Below are positions 53,156 through 62,550 of a DNA stretch of 64,000 bases, piece by piece. Each line of letters begins with the position of its first letter. The stretch's first letter is position 1. The notes under the pieces are model-generated. The model had not been told where the DNA came from. It saw only the letters and a program-made list of their open reading frames with translations, and ran no database searches. Source of the DNA: Elizabethkingia meningoseptica_A. Lineage in GTDB: Bacteria; Bacteroidota; Bacteroidia; Flavobacteriales; Weeksellaceae. A program made the translations under genes and the position numbers. The stretch is from contig NZ_JBJDLK010000001.1 of assembly GCF_045762675.1 (NCBI RefSeq), positions 558,001-622,000 of the forward strand, written 5' to 3'.

Positions 53156-54335
53156 ATTTCTTATGTGGCTGAGATACTTTCTTTTTCTTGAACCACCAGA
53201 CCAGAAATCCGGTTATAGGTAAAGATGCTCCTACAATGGTTATCAGGAAATATAAAATTCTTCCCCATATTCCGCCAAGTGCAGAACCTACATGAAGATC
53301 ATAATTGAGTTTTCTGACTTTAGTTGCAAAGTCAGCCTGTTCAAAAGAACTTGCATGAGTCGAACTATTTGACAGCAAACTACCCGTATTTCTGTCGTAG
53401 CTGAAGTTTTGTAAATTATAAAACTGTCGGTGTGAAGGATATAAAAACAGACTTATGGTTTCTGTTGAATCCTTCGGAACCGACAAGTAATAACCTTTAG
53501 CTTCTGTTTTCTTTATAGCATCATTCCAGGCAATATGTAAGGCTTCAGGTAATCTTTCAGGTTTATACTCAGCAGTATTTTTTAACTCTATTCGCTTTTT
53601 GGAATCTGTTTTTCCGAGAGAAGTAGTGAAGTACAGAAATTTATTAAACCACGGCAGACCATAATACATACCTGTCATGGCAATTACCAGGAGAACAATA
53701 AGAGCGTAAAATCCGAAAACATTGTGCAGGTCATAATTCAGACGTTTGATTTTAGCACTCCATTTTATGGAAAAACTTTGCTTTCGCATCGCTTTGGTCC
53801 ATTTCTTTGGCCACCATAGCACCAGACCTGAAATCAGGGTAATAAAAAAAATAAAAGTAAAATAGTTGATCACAGGACGTCCAATCTTTGAAGGCAGCCA
53901 AAGAAAGCGATGCCCGTTTAAAGTCCAGTCAAAGAAGTCGAATTCCTCCTTAAAACTTGGTTTCCGGATAATATCACCCGTATAAGGATGAAGATAGAGG
54001 ATGAATCCCGAATTTCTTTTTCCGTAACCCGCCATAGCAGCTTTACCGGCAGGACGCCAGATAAAAGAAACTTCCTGATCCGGATACAGTTTTTTTGCTT
54101 TTTCATAAAGAACAGCAGGGCTCAGCATCGCCTTTCCGGGAATATATTCAACCTTTAGTTCAGGGTTCAGCCAGTCTGTAATCTCATCGCGAAAAGACCA
54201 CGTAATTCCTGTAAGGCAGATAATAACAATTACAATTCCGGAAGCAAGGCCCAGCCACAAATGTAGCCAGGCCGATATGCGATAGAATAAGCTCCTGTGA
54301 TTTTTCTTTTTAGGCTTAGCTTTTCCTATATTCAT
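53154..54335 (-). CDS. PepSY-associated TM helix protein (putative siderophore-iron reductase)
   Basis: The 393-aa protein is of the PepSY_TM class: an N-terminal helix with WLHLWLGLASGIVIVIICLT, a periplasmic PepSY part, two middle helices (FTFIFFITLISGLVLWWPKK; NYDLHNVFGFYALIVLLVIA) and a last helix (SLPITGFLVWWFKKKK). Conserved His residues (HLWLG, LNGHRFLW, DLHNVFG, DLHVGSALG) could hold heme. Members paired with siderophore receptors are thought to reduce iron in siderophores at the inner membrane. It begins directly after the TonB receptor stop with no gap, so the two genes are one operon. The stop lies within repeat DNA. Confidence 0.92.
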   Translation of the reverse strand: MNIGKAKPKKKNHRSLFYRISAWLHLWLGLASGIVIVIICLTGITWSFRDEITDWLNPELKVEYIPGKAMLSPAVLYEKAKKLYPDQEVSFIWRPAGKAAMAGYGKRNSGFILYLHPYTGDIIRKPSFKEEFDFFDWTLNGHRFLWLPSKIGRPVINYFTFIFFITLISGLVLWWPKKWTKAMRKQSFSIKWSAKIKRLNYDLHNVFGFYALIVLLVIAMTGMYYGLPWFNKFLYFTTSLGKTDSKKRIELKNTAEYKPERLPEALHIAWNDAIKKTEAKGYYLSVPKDSTETISLFLYPSHRQFYNLQNFSYDRNTGSLLSNSSTHASSFEQADFATKVRKLNYDLHVGSALGGIWGRILYFLITIVGASLPITGFLVWWFKKKKVSQPHKK

Positions 54336-56717
54336 TTAAAAACTATATGAAAGATTTAATCTGAAATTTATCGGATTCAGTGCTCTCCATCCATAGTGGC
54401 TGTAACCCCATGCACCCGGGTAAAACCCAACATAGTTATAGCGGTCTGTAAGATTATTTACAAGGAAAGAGATCTGATAATTATCCTTCTTGTAGGAAAC
54501 ACCAAGATCAAGGGTAAAATAATCATCCGGAAGATAAGGTGATCCTGCTACCGGCCAAGCCGCTCTTTTTGCCTGATATTCGTAACCGGCTGAAAAACCT
54601 AAACCTTCCAGATCCCCTTCGGCAATAGTATATTTTATCCACGCATTGGTAATATGTTTCGCGGTTCCGTAAAGCATACCACCGATCTTATTCGGATCTT
54701 TATCTTTTGTTACCCTGGCATCTGTGTACGCATAATTGAAGAGAATACTCCAGTTTTTGCTGATATTTCCGTTCAAGTCGAATTCAATTCCTTTAGACAC
54801 ACTCTCACCGGATTGTTCAAAAAGTCCGGGTCTGTCAATCCCTGCCGGTGTTAACATATTGGTTTTTGAAAGGTGATAAAATGTAAGGTTGGTCATTAAT
54901 TGTCCGTTGAACCAGGTTTTCTTTAAACCTATTTCTTTATTCTTTCCGTATGAAGGATCAGCAGAACTTCCATTAATCAGTTTTCCTGCCTGTTCCTGAA
55001 AACTTTCATCGTATAATGCATATACGGTAAAAGTTGGTGTTAATAACCCCGTAACGCTGAAACGTGGAGTCACTGCATGATTTTTAACTTCATTCCCTTT
55101 ATCGGCACTGCTTGTTTTTACTGTGGAAGTATAGCGGAATCCTGCAGCAATACGTAGCTTATCATCAATAAAACGAGCCTCATCCTGAATATGGAAAGAG
55201 GTATAAGAGTAATCTGTCAGGTAGTTTGCACCACGCTCACGCAGAGATTGTGAACGGTCGTATACGGGAATATCCGATTTCTTTAAGTTTCCGTATACCG
55301 GATCATAGATATTGAATACCGGGCCTACTGTTTGCGAAAGTACTGACCAGTCGGCAACATAAAACTTTTTACCCATATCAATTCCCGCAAGAAGATTGTG
55401 ATTGATATTTCTGGTTGCAAACTTACCACGGGTAAATACCTGTCCGATGGAAGATGTATTCAGGGCATCATTGATGCTTATACCACGATCTACATCACCT
55501 TTTTTTCTGCCTGTCTTCGGATCATCAGCCAATGTAATGGAATTGTATTTCGCATACAAGGATTCTCCCTGCATTTGGGAACGGACATAACCAAACTGTC
55601 CTGTAATAAGCCAGTTGTCGTTAAAGTTATGATTAATCGTTCCGTACAGGTTGTGTTCCCATGCACGGGTAGGATCTACAATAGGGTCAGAGAATGTAAA
55701 GGACCTTTTTACATCTTTAAAACCGTCAATACCATATGCATATTTTGCAAAACCTCCCTGAAAATTGTTTTGTGAAAGAATATACTCAAAAGTTACATTG
55801 GTTTTATCTGATACCAGATATTTGAAGGAAGGATTAATTACATATTGTTCATGTTCTGTATACTGCTGGAATGAACCATTTTTAGAACCCATCAGGTTTA
55901 GTCTTCCCCAGAATTTCCCGTCTTTGCTCAGTTTTTTCTCTACATCGGCTGTTGCGCGGTAAAGATTAAAGCTCCCCAGGGTCAGCTGCACATTGCCTTT
56001 CTCACGACCTGTTGGCTTTTTAGTTACAATATTATAAAAACCACCCGGTTGTGTATTTCCCATCATAAATCCGGCCGGACCTTTCACAAACTCTACCCGT
56101 TCCACAAAAGACATATCTTCACGAAGCGGGCCAAAGCTTCCGCTAACGTCCATACCGTTCCGTAGATTAGAAGCAGAGAATCCGCGAACAGCTATCCCTA
56201 CGCTGCCTTCTTCCTGGTGGGTAATTGTACGTACACCACTCACATTACGGCTAAGACCTTCGGCAGTGGTAAAAATCTGCTGGTCATTCAGCAGTCGCTG
56301 ATCGATTACCTGAATATTCTGTGGGGTAACCAACAGGTTTTCTCCAAGTCTTAAGGTTGAGGACGGAATTGTTTTTCTGTTGGCAACAACATTTACCGTT
56401 TGAATCTGATACGTAGAGCTGGTCTGTACAAAGTTGTACGTTACCCTATCATTTTCCTTCAGGGTGAAAGAATACGTTTTGGTAATTTCAGGATCGTCCA
56501 CTTTTAATATGTATTTTCCTGCCGGTATATTGTTGAAACGGTAAACTCCGTTTTCATCTGTAGTTGCTTCGGCCTCTCCATTGTTAAGGATCACTTTCAG
56601 GAATGGAACAGGTTTTTTATCCAAACCGGTCACCATTCCTGTAATTTGTGCGGTACTTTGTGCCCAGATGGCAGCCGGGAGAAATAACGCTGAAAATAGG
56701 ATCTTCTTCTTGTTCAT
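54336..56717 (-). CDS. TonB-dependent siderophore receptor with carboxypeptidase-regulatory domain
   Basis: The 793-aa protein has a signal peptide (MNKKKILFSALFLPAAIWAQ), a CarboxypepD_reg-like domain (residues about 23-110; AEATTDENGVYRFNNIPAGK), a plug (TPQNIQVIDQRLLNDQQIFT, VERVEFVKGPAGFMMGNTQP, GGFYNIVTKKP) and a 22-strand-type barrel ending NFRLNLSYSF. The plug pattern is that of ferrichrome/FhuA-like receptors. It imports ferric siderophores with TonB energy. It heads the operon with the PepSY protein and is divergent from an AraC gene 104 bases away, its likely regulator. Confidence 0.95.
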   Translation of the reverse strand: MNKKKILFSALFLPAAIWAQSTAQITGMVTGLDKKPVPFLKVILNNGEAEATTDENGVYRFNNIPAGKYILKVDDPEITKTYSFTLKENDRVTYNFVQTSSTYQIQTVNVVANRKTIPSSTLRLGENLLVTPQNIQVIDQRLLNDQQIFTTAEGLSRNVSGVRTITHQEEGSVGIAVRGFSASNLRNGMDVSGSFGPLREDMSFVERVEFVKGPAGFMMGNTQPGGFYNIVTKKPTGREKGNVQLTLGSFNLYRATADVEKKLSKDGKFWGRLNLMGSKNGSFQQYTEHEQYVINPSFKYLVSDKTNVTFEYILSQNNFQGGFAKYAYGIDGFKDVKRSFTFSDPIVDPTRAWEHNLYGTINHNFNDNWLITGQFGYVRSQMQGESLYAKYNSITLADDPKTGRKKGDVDRGISINDALNTSSIGQVFTRGKFATRNINHNLLAGIDMGKKFYVADWSVLSQTVGPVFNIYDPVYGNLKKSDIPVYDRSQSLRERGANYLTDYSYTSFHIQDEARFIDDKLRIAAGFRYTSTVKTSSADKGNEVKNHAVTPRFSVTGLLTPTFTVYALYDESFQEQAGKLINGSSADPSYGKNKEIGLKKTWFNGQLMTNLTFYHLSKTNMLTPAGIDRPGLFEQSGESVSKGIEFDLNGNISKNWSILFNYAYTDARVTKDKDPNKIGGMLYGTAKHITNAWIKYTIAEGDLEGLGFSAGYEYQAKRAAWPVAGSPYLPDDYFTLDLGVSYKKDNYQISFLVNNLTDRYNYVGFYPGAWGYSHYGWRALNPINFRLNLSYSF

Positions 56718-56821
56718 AAATTGTTATTTAGAATTAGTTTAATTAAATTTACAGTGGCAAAATTAGTCCTTGAGGTTTTTAAAAACTTTTGAAGACGGGA
56801 TAAATACTTTAGAATTTGGGA

Positions 56822-57829
56822 ATGACAGAGCAGGAAAATACAATAGCCAGGCAGATTATGGATTTCTTTGGAAATCATACCCCTGATTACGGGCATGAAG
56901 TATTCACAAATGATCTGGGAAGATTTGAAACTTTTACATTGTATAAAGGGGATGAGTTTTTAGTAAGAGAATACCACTCGTGTTATTATGAGGATTATGT
57001 AATGGAATTTGTTACCGGAAAATCCGAATATATTGAACTGTCTTTTTTCCTGGGAGGAGCTGATGTTATACGCGATAAAGTAAATGGTAACCCCGGAGAA
57101 TTTAAATTACTGCATCATTATATCTATTTTACACCGGGAAATGCTGATGTAGAGATTTACTTCGAAAAAGGAATCTTTTATAAAAATCTGGATATTTATG
57201 TATCAAAAGATTATTTTCATAAACTGGCAAAAACCAATCCTTTTTTACAGGAATTTATTGATAAAGTAGACCGCGAACAGCAGGGGAGTTTATTTCCCGG
57301 CGGTATTCCCATTACGCCACAAATGATGGGGATTTTACTGGAAATTAAAAAATGTGAACAGGAAGGAATATACCGCGAATATTTTATTAAAAGCCGTATC
57401 CTTAGCCTGTTACTGCTTATTTTTGAATTTGCAAAAGACCAGCAGATTGGAGTGGAAGCAGGAAGTAACATAAGCATTGCCAGATACGATGTGCAGAAAT
57501 TAATGCAGGTTCGTGAATTTATAGAACACAATCTGAAATCATTTTACACCATAGAGCAACTCTCATTAAAGTTTGGAATTAATGAGTTTAAACTAAAAAA
57601 CGGATTCAAAGAAATGTTTGGCGAAGGTGTTTTTCATTATGCCTCCAAACTTAGAATGAAAGAAGCACTTCACCTGCTGAAAAACTCGGAATACTCAATA
57701 AAAGAAATTGCCTATCAGCTGGGTTATGCCTCACCATCATCCTTTACGGTTGCCTTTAAGAACGAGGTAGGCGTAGGCCCCAGTTACTATCGGAAGAATC
57801 CTAAATTCAGTGAAGTGACTAAAGATTAA
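56822..57829 (+). CDS. AraC-family regulator (siderophore-locus type)
   Basis: The 335-aa protein has a long N-terminal part (SELSFFLGGADVIRD-like, YHSCYYEDYVMEF) and a C-terminal AraC domain with two HTHs (FYTIEQLSLKFGINEFKLKN, then GFKEMFGEGVF; SIKEIAYQLGYASPSSFTVA). This layout resembles PchR-type regulators that bind ferric siderophores and activate receptor genes. ATG 56822 is preferred to the TTG two codons earlier. It is divergent from the TonB receptor-PepSY operon, and a second related regulator lies 166 bases downstream on the other strand. Confidence 0.92.
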   Translation: MTEQENTIARQIMDFFGNHTPDYGHEVFTNDLGRFETFTLYKGDEFLVREYHSCYYEDYVMEFVTGKSEYIELSFFLGGADVIRDKVNGNPGEFKLLHHYIYFTPGNADVEIYFEKGIFYKNLDIYVSKDYFHKLAKTNPFLQEFIDKVDREQQGSLFPGGIPITPQMMGILLEIKKCEQEGIYREYFIKSRILSLLLLIFEFAKDQQIGVEAGSNISIARYDVQKLMQVREFIEHNLKSFYTIEQLSLKFGINEFKLKNGFKEMFGEGVFHYASKLRMKEALHLLKNSEYSIKEIAYQLGYASPSSFTVAFKNEVGVGPSYYRKNPKFSEVTKD

Positions 57830-57839
57830 ATATAGAATT

Positions 57840-57970
57840 TATAACCTTTCATGAGTAATAAATGATAGTTAATGAATGATAGTTATTGATGTATAAATAT
57901 TACTACATTAACCCATTGGCACATCTTCAAATTTTCAAATTAGCTTTCATGTCCCTTACGTCTTGTGTCT
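57840..57970. repeat. Low-complexity repeat piece between the two AraC genes
   Basis: Contains iterated AATGATAGTTA units and CACATCTTCAAATTTTCAAA, the inverse of a piece at 937-958, plus TCTAATATCTAATATC. It separates two convergent genes. Confidence 0.6.
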
Positions 57971-57995
57971 AATATCTAATATCCAGATCACTAGC

Positions 57996-58976
57996 CTATC
58001 GCTTCATCATGTTTTTCAGATCTGTGGGAGTCTGTCCAAAATGTTTTTTAAATGCTGTTGAAAAATGACGTGGATTTTTATAGCCGAGATTTAAGGCAAT
58101 TTCATTGATATGTAATGTTTCTTCTGTAATTAATTTCTTTGCATTTTGCATTTTAAGATCATTCCAGTAGTTGAAAACTGTAGTATTAAAAACCTCCTTA
58201 AATCCTTTTTTAAGGGTGTATTCATTTGTTCCAAACCGGTGTGCCAACTCTATGAGGGAATGATGTTCAGCCAGATGTTGCTCAATAAAATCCCGTACAG
58301 CATACATTTTCTCAATATCAGTTTTAGAAAGCTTTTCTTTCTGTTCAGGAGTGCCAGCCTGTTCAAGTTGTAAAAGCAGAAGCTCGATAATACGCGCTTC
58401 TACAAACATTTTTTTATAAATACCCGATCGTTTACAATCAATTATTTCGCGGATAGCATTTAGCATGTCTGGCGTCATGACAGGATGCTGTGGCAGCATG
58501 AGTTGTGTATTTCCCTTATCCATCATTGTTTTAAAATGTTCAAACAATTTTGAATCATCCGGCAGATACTTTTTGAAAAAAGAAGGCTGGAAATTAATTT
58601 CAAAAATCTGAAAGTTTCCTTTATCCCATAAAAACTGCCCTTTAACATGATTGGCATAGATAATATTATGCTGATAAGAAGTAAAGGCAATCTGCTCCTG
58701 AGCTCCTTTAATATTAGCCTGACTATTGCCTTTTAATGCAAAGTGCAGCTCTACACTTTCGTCTTCAGCTTCAAAATGAATAAGCACAGGCTGTTGAAGA
58801 TGGAGGTTACCATAACTAATGTGTACACCTTCAAAAGCTATTTCTTTATAATATCCCTGTACTGAATGATATTGCAGGTAACTGATATTTTCCTGTAATG
58901 CAGCTTCCGAGGAATTGAGTTCCCTTTTGATAAAAAGATCCGGAAGATCATTATGATGCAGCATGTGTATTTTCAT
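57996..58976 (-). CDS. AraC-family regulator, second copy
   Basis: The 326-aa protein has the same layout as the regulator at 56822: an N-terminal effector region (VELHFALKGNSQANIKGAQE) and a C-terminal two-HTH AraC domain (HHSLIELAHRFGTNEYTLKK; HINEIALNLGYKNPRHFSTA, then FKKHFGQTPTDLKN). Both share E..M..VR.FIE.(N/H)L and KxGFKExF, so they look like distant paralogues. It is divergent from the SIP-MATE-esterase genes, 265 bases away, and probably controls them. Confidence 0.92.
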   Translation of the reverse strand: MKIHMLHHNDLPDLFIKRELNSSEAALQENISYLQYHSVQGYYKEIAFEGVHISYGNLHLQQPVLIHFEAEDESVELHFALKGNSQANIKGAQEQIAFTSYQHNIIYANHVKGQFLWDKGNFQIFEINFQPSFFKKYLPDDSKLFEHFKTMMDKGNTQLMLPQHPVMTPDMLNAIREIIDCKRSGIYKKMFVEARIIELLLLQLEQAGTPEQKEKLSKTDIEKMYAVRDFIEQHLAEHHSLIELAHRFGTNEYTLKKGFKEVFNTTVFNYWNDLKMQNAKKLITEETLHINEIALNLGYKNPRHFSTAFKKHFGQTPTDLKNMMKR

Positions 58977-59241
58977 AATAGTTATTGTTTGGTGCTAAAA
59001 TTCCGTTTAGCGGAGTTTTTATTCCGTATTTGAAACCAGAAGCGGAAACAAAAGTTTTAGTTTTGCAAAGTTATTTATAATTAATCTAAATAAAAACAGT
59101 TTTAAACAGATTATTATCATAAAAGTGGTGGGCTGTGGGTACTTATGAAGAGATGATTTTTTACGATTCCCAGACACAACCGGATTTTGTTGAAACAGAA
59201 ATATAAGCACCGGATTTTTTAACACAACTAAGAAATGTATT

Positions 59242-60063
59242 ATGAAGAAACAGGAATTCAAGACCATCAGAAAAAAATTAACGGTAAGCAGAAAAGAATA
59301 TGTCACTCCGCATTACATCAGAATATACCTTACGGGTGATGATATGGAAGTATTTATGAATACTACAGTCGGTGTGAATAATAAGATATTAATTCCCCCT
59401 GCGGGACTCGATGAAATTTATTTCCCGGAATTCGATTATGAAGCGATGAAATGGATGCCTCAGCCGGATGATATCAGACCTTTTATCCGAACCTATACAC
59501 ACAGAGGAATCGATATGGAAAGTAAGGAGATTTGGATTGATTTTGTTGCACATGGTGATGAAGGCCCCGCTTCGGCATGGGCTATAAATGCTAAAAAAGG
59601 TGATGTACTAGGGGTACTGATGCACGATGGGAAAACAGAATTATATGCTGAGGCCGACTGGTATCTGCTTGCAGGAGATGCGACAGCTATACCGGTGCTG
59701 AGTAGCATTCTGGAAGACCTGCCGGAAAAAGCGAAAGGGGTATGTATTATTGAAGTACACGGAAAAGAAGATGAACAGATCATCAACACCAAGGCAGCTA
59801 TTGATTTTATCTGGTTATATAACAAGGAACCTCAGAAAGGAAGTCTGCTGCCGGAAGTAGTAAAGCAGCTGACTTTCCCGGAAGAAAAACATTTTGGTTA
59901 TGTTGCAGCAGAGTTTTCATCGGTAAAAGAAATCTGTTCTTATCTTAGAAAAGAACGCGAATGGAAACAGCAGGAGTTATATGCTTATTCTTATTGGAAA
60001 TCGGGTGTTGCAGAAGATAAGAGTACAATGGACAGACAAAAAGAGAAAGACTCTATACAGTAA
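59242..60063 (+). CDS. Siderophore-interacting protein (FAD-dependent ferric-siderophore reductase, ViuB type)
   Basis: The 273-aa protein has an FAD-binding barrel (YVTPHYIRIYLTGDDMEVFM; FIRTYTHRGIDMESKEIWID, the R-x-Y-T FAD motif) followed by HGDEGPASAWAINAKKGDVL and a C-terminal NAD(P)H-binding SIP domain (WYLLAGDATAIPVLSSILED; YVAAEFSSVKEICSYLRKER, YSYWKSGVAE). It reduces ferric siderophore in the cytosol to free iron. Its stop overlaps the MATE start (TAATG), indicating an operon. Confidence 0.95.
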   Translation: MKKQEFKTIRKKLTVSRKEYVTPHYIRIYLTGDDMEVFMNTTVGVNNKILIPPAGLDEIYFPEFDYEAMKWMPQPDDIRPFIRTYTHRGIDMESKEIWIDFVAHGDEGPASAWAINAKKGDVLGVLMHDGKTELYAEADWYLLAGDATAIPVLSSILEDLPEKAKGVCIIEVHGKEDEQIINTKAAIDFIWLYNKEPQKGSLLPEVVKQLTFPEEKHFGYVAAEFSSVKEICSYLRKEREWKQQELYAYSYWKSGVAEDKSTMDRQKEKDSIQ

Positions 60064-61418
60064 TGATGAACGAGCAGAAAAGAACTATACTGCATTCTAA
60101 ATTGCCCTCTGTTATGTGGCAAATGTCCTGGCCGGCCGTTGTTGCCATGGTATTATACGGAATGAATAATTTTCTGGATGGTGTTTTTGTAGGCCATCTG
60201 ATCAGCAGTACAGCACTGGCCGCAGTAGGAATTGCATATCCTTTAGCCCAGTTTGCACAAGGATTTGGAACACTTGTAGGAACAGGTATTGGCTCGGCAA
60301 TCAGCATCTGGATTGGTGCCGGAGATCAGCATAAACTGAACAAGGCTATGGGAACCGTTAATTTTCTCGTGATCTTGTTTTCAGTACTGGTGACTATTCC
60401 GTGTTATATTTTCGCAAAAGACCTGGTGTACATGATGGGCGGAAGAGGTGAAATAGGCATCCTGGCAACAGAATATTTCAAGGCGACAATTCTGGGAACT
60501 TTCTTCTGGATATACGGACTGGCACTTAATATGATTATTCGTGCTGAAGGACGTATGAAAACAGCTGCCTGGATGATTGCAGCAGGACTGATCGTAGATG
60601 TTGTACTAAAGCCGGTATTTATTGATACGTTTGGATGGGGAGTAGCCGGCGCAGCCTGGGCAACCAATATTTCCATGATTATATACAGCTTTTTGGGAAT
60701 CTGGTATTACGCAGGTAAAAAGGCTTCTTTTGTTTCAAAATTCTGGTCGTGTATGCCGGATAAGGCTATTGTTAAAGAAGCTTTATCGTTGGGAATGCCC
60801 GGATTTATTATGATGGTGATGATTGTTGTACAGAACGTGGTGATCTTTAATGTATTTGCCAAATACGGAACAGACCGGGATATTACTTTCTTTACGGCCG
60901 TTAACCGTTTTTATATATTGCTAAATACCCCGCTATGGGGGCTTATGAGAGCTTTACAGCCCGTTGCGGGTATGAATTACGGTGCTAAAAAATACAAACG
61001 GACTGTATTGTCCTACCGCTTATTTTCACTTACAGGACTCTATATCCTCATTCCGTTCTGGTTATTTATTATGTTTTTTCCGGAAGGGGTATTATCCGTA
61101 ATGCTTCCGGGAACGAATTTTACTGCAGAACAGCTCGTGGATTTCAGAATTTACATGAGTGTGCTACTCGTACTGCCTTTTATCTTTATGGCATTGGTAT
61201 GGCTTCCTTCTATTGAAAATGCCAAACCTGCAACGAATATCAGTTTATTACGCCAGGTGGTATTCTATATTCCGGTATTACTTGTTGCACCGCGATTTTT
61301 CGGGGTAAGGAGTATTTATATAGCAAGTGCTGTAATCGACTGGATGATGTTTATACTGGTTCTTATGGCGGTATACAAGGGCATAAGAAAATTAAAAACA
61401 CCCATGCTGACATCCTGA
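60063..61418 (+). CDS. MATE-family efflux transporter
   Basis: The 451-aa protein has 12 predicted helices in two repeats. Typical MATE stretches are VAMVLYGMNNFLDGVFVGHL, GIAYPLAQFAQGFGTLVGTG and LWGLMRALQPVAGMNYGAKK. It exchanges protons or sodium for small organic molecules. Its ATG overlaps the stop of the siderophore-interacting protein gene, so it may export the emptied siderophore or its breakdown product; this is inference. An ATG one codon later is also possible. Confidence 0.94.
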   Translation: MMNEQKRTILHSKLPSVMWQMSWPAVVAMVLYGMNNFLDGVFVGHLISSTALAAVGIAYPLAQFAQGFGTLVGTGIGSAISIWIGAGDQHKLNKAMGTVNFLVILFSVLVTIPCYIFAKDLVYMMGGRGEIGILATEYFKATILGTFFWIYGLALNMIIRAEGRMKTAAWMIAAGLIVDVVLKPVFIDTFGWGVAGAAWATNISMIIYSFLGIWYYAGKKASFVSKFWSCMPDKAIVKEALSLGMPGFIMMVMIVVQNVVIFNVFAKYGTDRDITFFTAVNRFYILLNTPLWGLMRALQPVAGMNYGAKKYKRTVLSYRLFSLTGLYILIPFWLFIMFFPEGVLSVMLPGTNFTAEQLVDFRIYMSVLLVLPFIFMALVWLPSIENAKPATNISLLRQVVFYIPVLLVAPRFFGVRSIYIASAVIDWMMFILVLMAVYKGIRKLKTPMLTS

Positions 61419-61476
61419 TGCAGATCTTATTCTGCTCTGTTTATTTCTGAAAAAAACATTTAAACTTTATTAAACA

Positions 61477-62505
61477 ATGAGATACACATTATTTCTATTG
61501 GTGTTACTCCTGTGTCCCGGATTACAGGCACAGCAGGATATCCGGATTGGTAAAAAATACAACCTGAAATCCAAGGCGCTGAGCGAAGAACGCGCCTATT
61601 GGATAGCACTTCCCGAAGGATACGAAAAATATTCCCGGACAAAATATCCGGTGGTTTACCTGCTGGATGCAGAAAACAATTTCAATTATTTTACCGGGGT
61701 ATACAGCTATCTGAGCCGTGAACCTTTTGGTATGATTCCGCAGGCTATTATTGTTGGAATTACCAATACCGACAGAACACGGGATCTTACACCCACCAGA
61801 TCGGGCAAAGAAGTAAGCTTCGCCGGAAAAAATCAGATACTTTTTCAGAACAGCGGCGGTAACGCACAATTTCTGAAGTTTCTTAAAGAAGAGCTTTTAC
61901 CGGAAGTAAATAAAAAATACAGAACAAACGGTTATACAGTATTGGTTGGTCATTCATTTGGCGGTTTAACAGCGGTGAACAGTATGCTTACAGATCCTTT
62001 TTTCAGCGCTTATGTAGCTCACGATCCAAGCCTGTGGTGGGATCATCAGATCATGAATAAGAAAGCTGAAGGAGTTACGGGAGATTATGGAAAAACAACA
62101 TTCTTCATAACACAGGCCAATAACGGTGAAACACAAATGGCTAAAGATGGTGAACAGGGTGGTGCTATTATCCGTTTTAAAGAACTTCTGGAAAAAAACA
62201 GTCTGAAAAATCTGAGATGGGATTATCGGTTTTATACTCATGATAATCACGGCACTGTAGCCTTACCCGGGAATATAGACGGTCTGAGATTTATTTTCAA
62301 ACCTTATGTATGGGATGTCCGTTCAGCGATTAAAAACCCGGGACAGATCATGAAGCATTACGAAGAAGCTTCAAAACAGCTGCAACATAAATTTATACCA
62401 ACTGAACAGTTTTTTGATAAGATGACAGAGATTACCAAAGAACGGGGTACACAGGCTGTAAGAGATAGTATCAGTATTCTGAAAAGTAAATACTATCCAC
62501 AATAA
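61477..62505 (+). CDS. Exported esterase of the IroE/Fes type
   Basis: The 342-aa protein has a signal peptide (MRYTLFLLVLLLCPGLQAQQ) and an alpha/beta-hydrolase fold of the esterase-D class: YPVVYLLDAENNFNYFTGVY, QAIIVGITNTDRTRDLTPTR, the nucleophile elbow VLVGHSFGGLTAVNSML, AYVAHDPSLWWDHQIM and a C-terminal THDNHGTVALPG with the catalytic His. This fits periplasmic siderophore esterases such as IroE. It lies 58 bases after the MATE gene and 45 before a TonB siderophore receptor, so a role in opening an ester-linked siderophore is likely. It has an extra 80-residue tail after the core. Confidence 0.9.
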   Translation: MRYTLFLLVLLLCPGLQAQQDIRIGKKYNLKSKALSEERAYWIALPEGYEKYSRTKYPVVYLLDAENNFNYFTGVYSYLSREPFGMIPQAIIVGITNTDRTRDLTPTRSGKEVSFAGKNQILFQNSGGNAQFLKFLKEELLPEVNKKYRTNGYTVLVGHSFGGLTAVNSMLTDPFFSAYVAHDPSLWWDHQIMNKKAEGVTGDYGKTTFFITQANNGETQMAKDGEQGGAIIRFKELLEKNSLKNLRWDYRFYTHDNHGTVALPGNIDGLRFIFKPYVWDVRSAIKNPGQIMKHYEEASKQLQHKFIPTEQFFDKMTEITKERGTQAVRDSISILKSKYYPQ

Positions 62506-62550
62506 ATTCCGTATTAAAAACAGAAAAAATATTACAAGAAATAATAAGCT

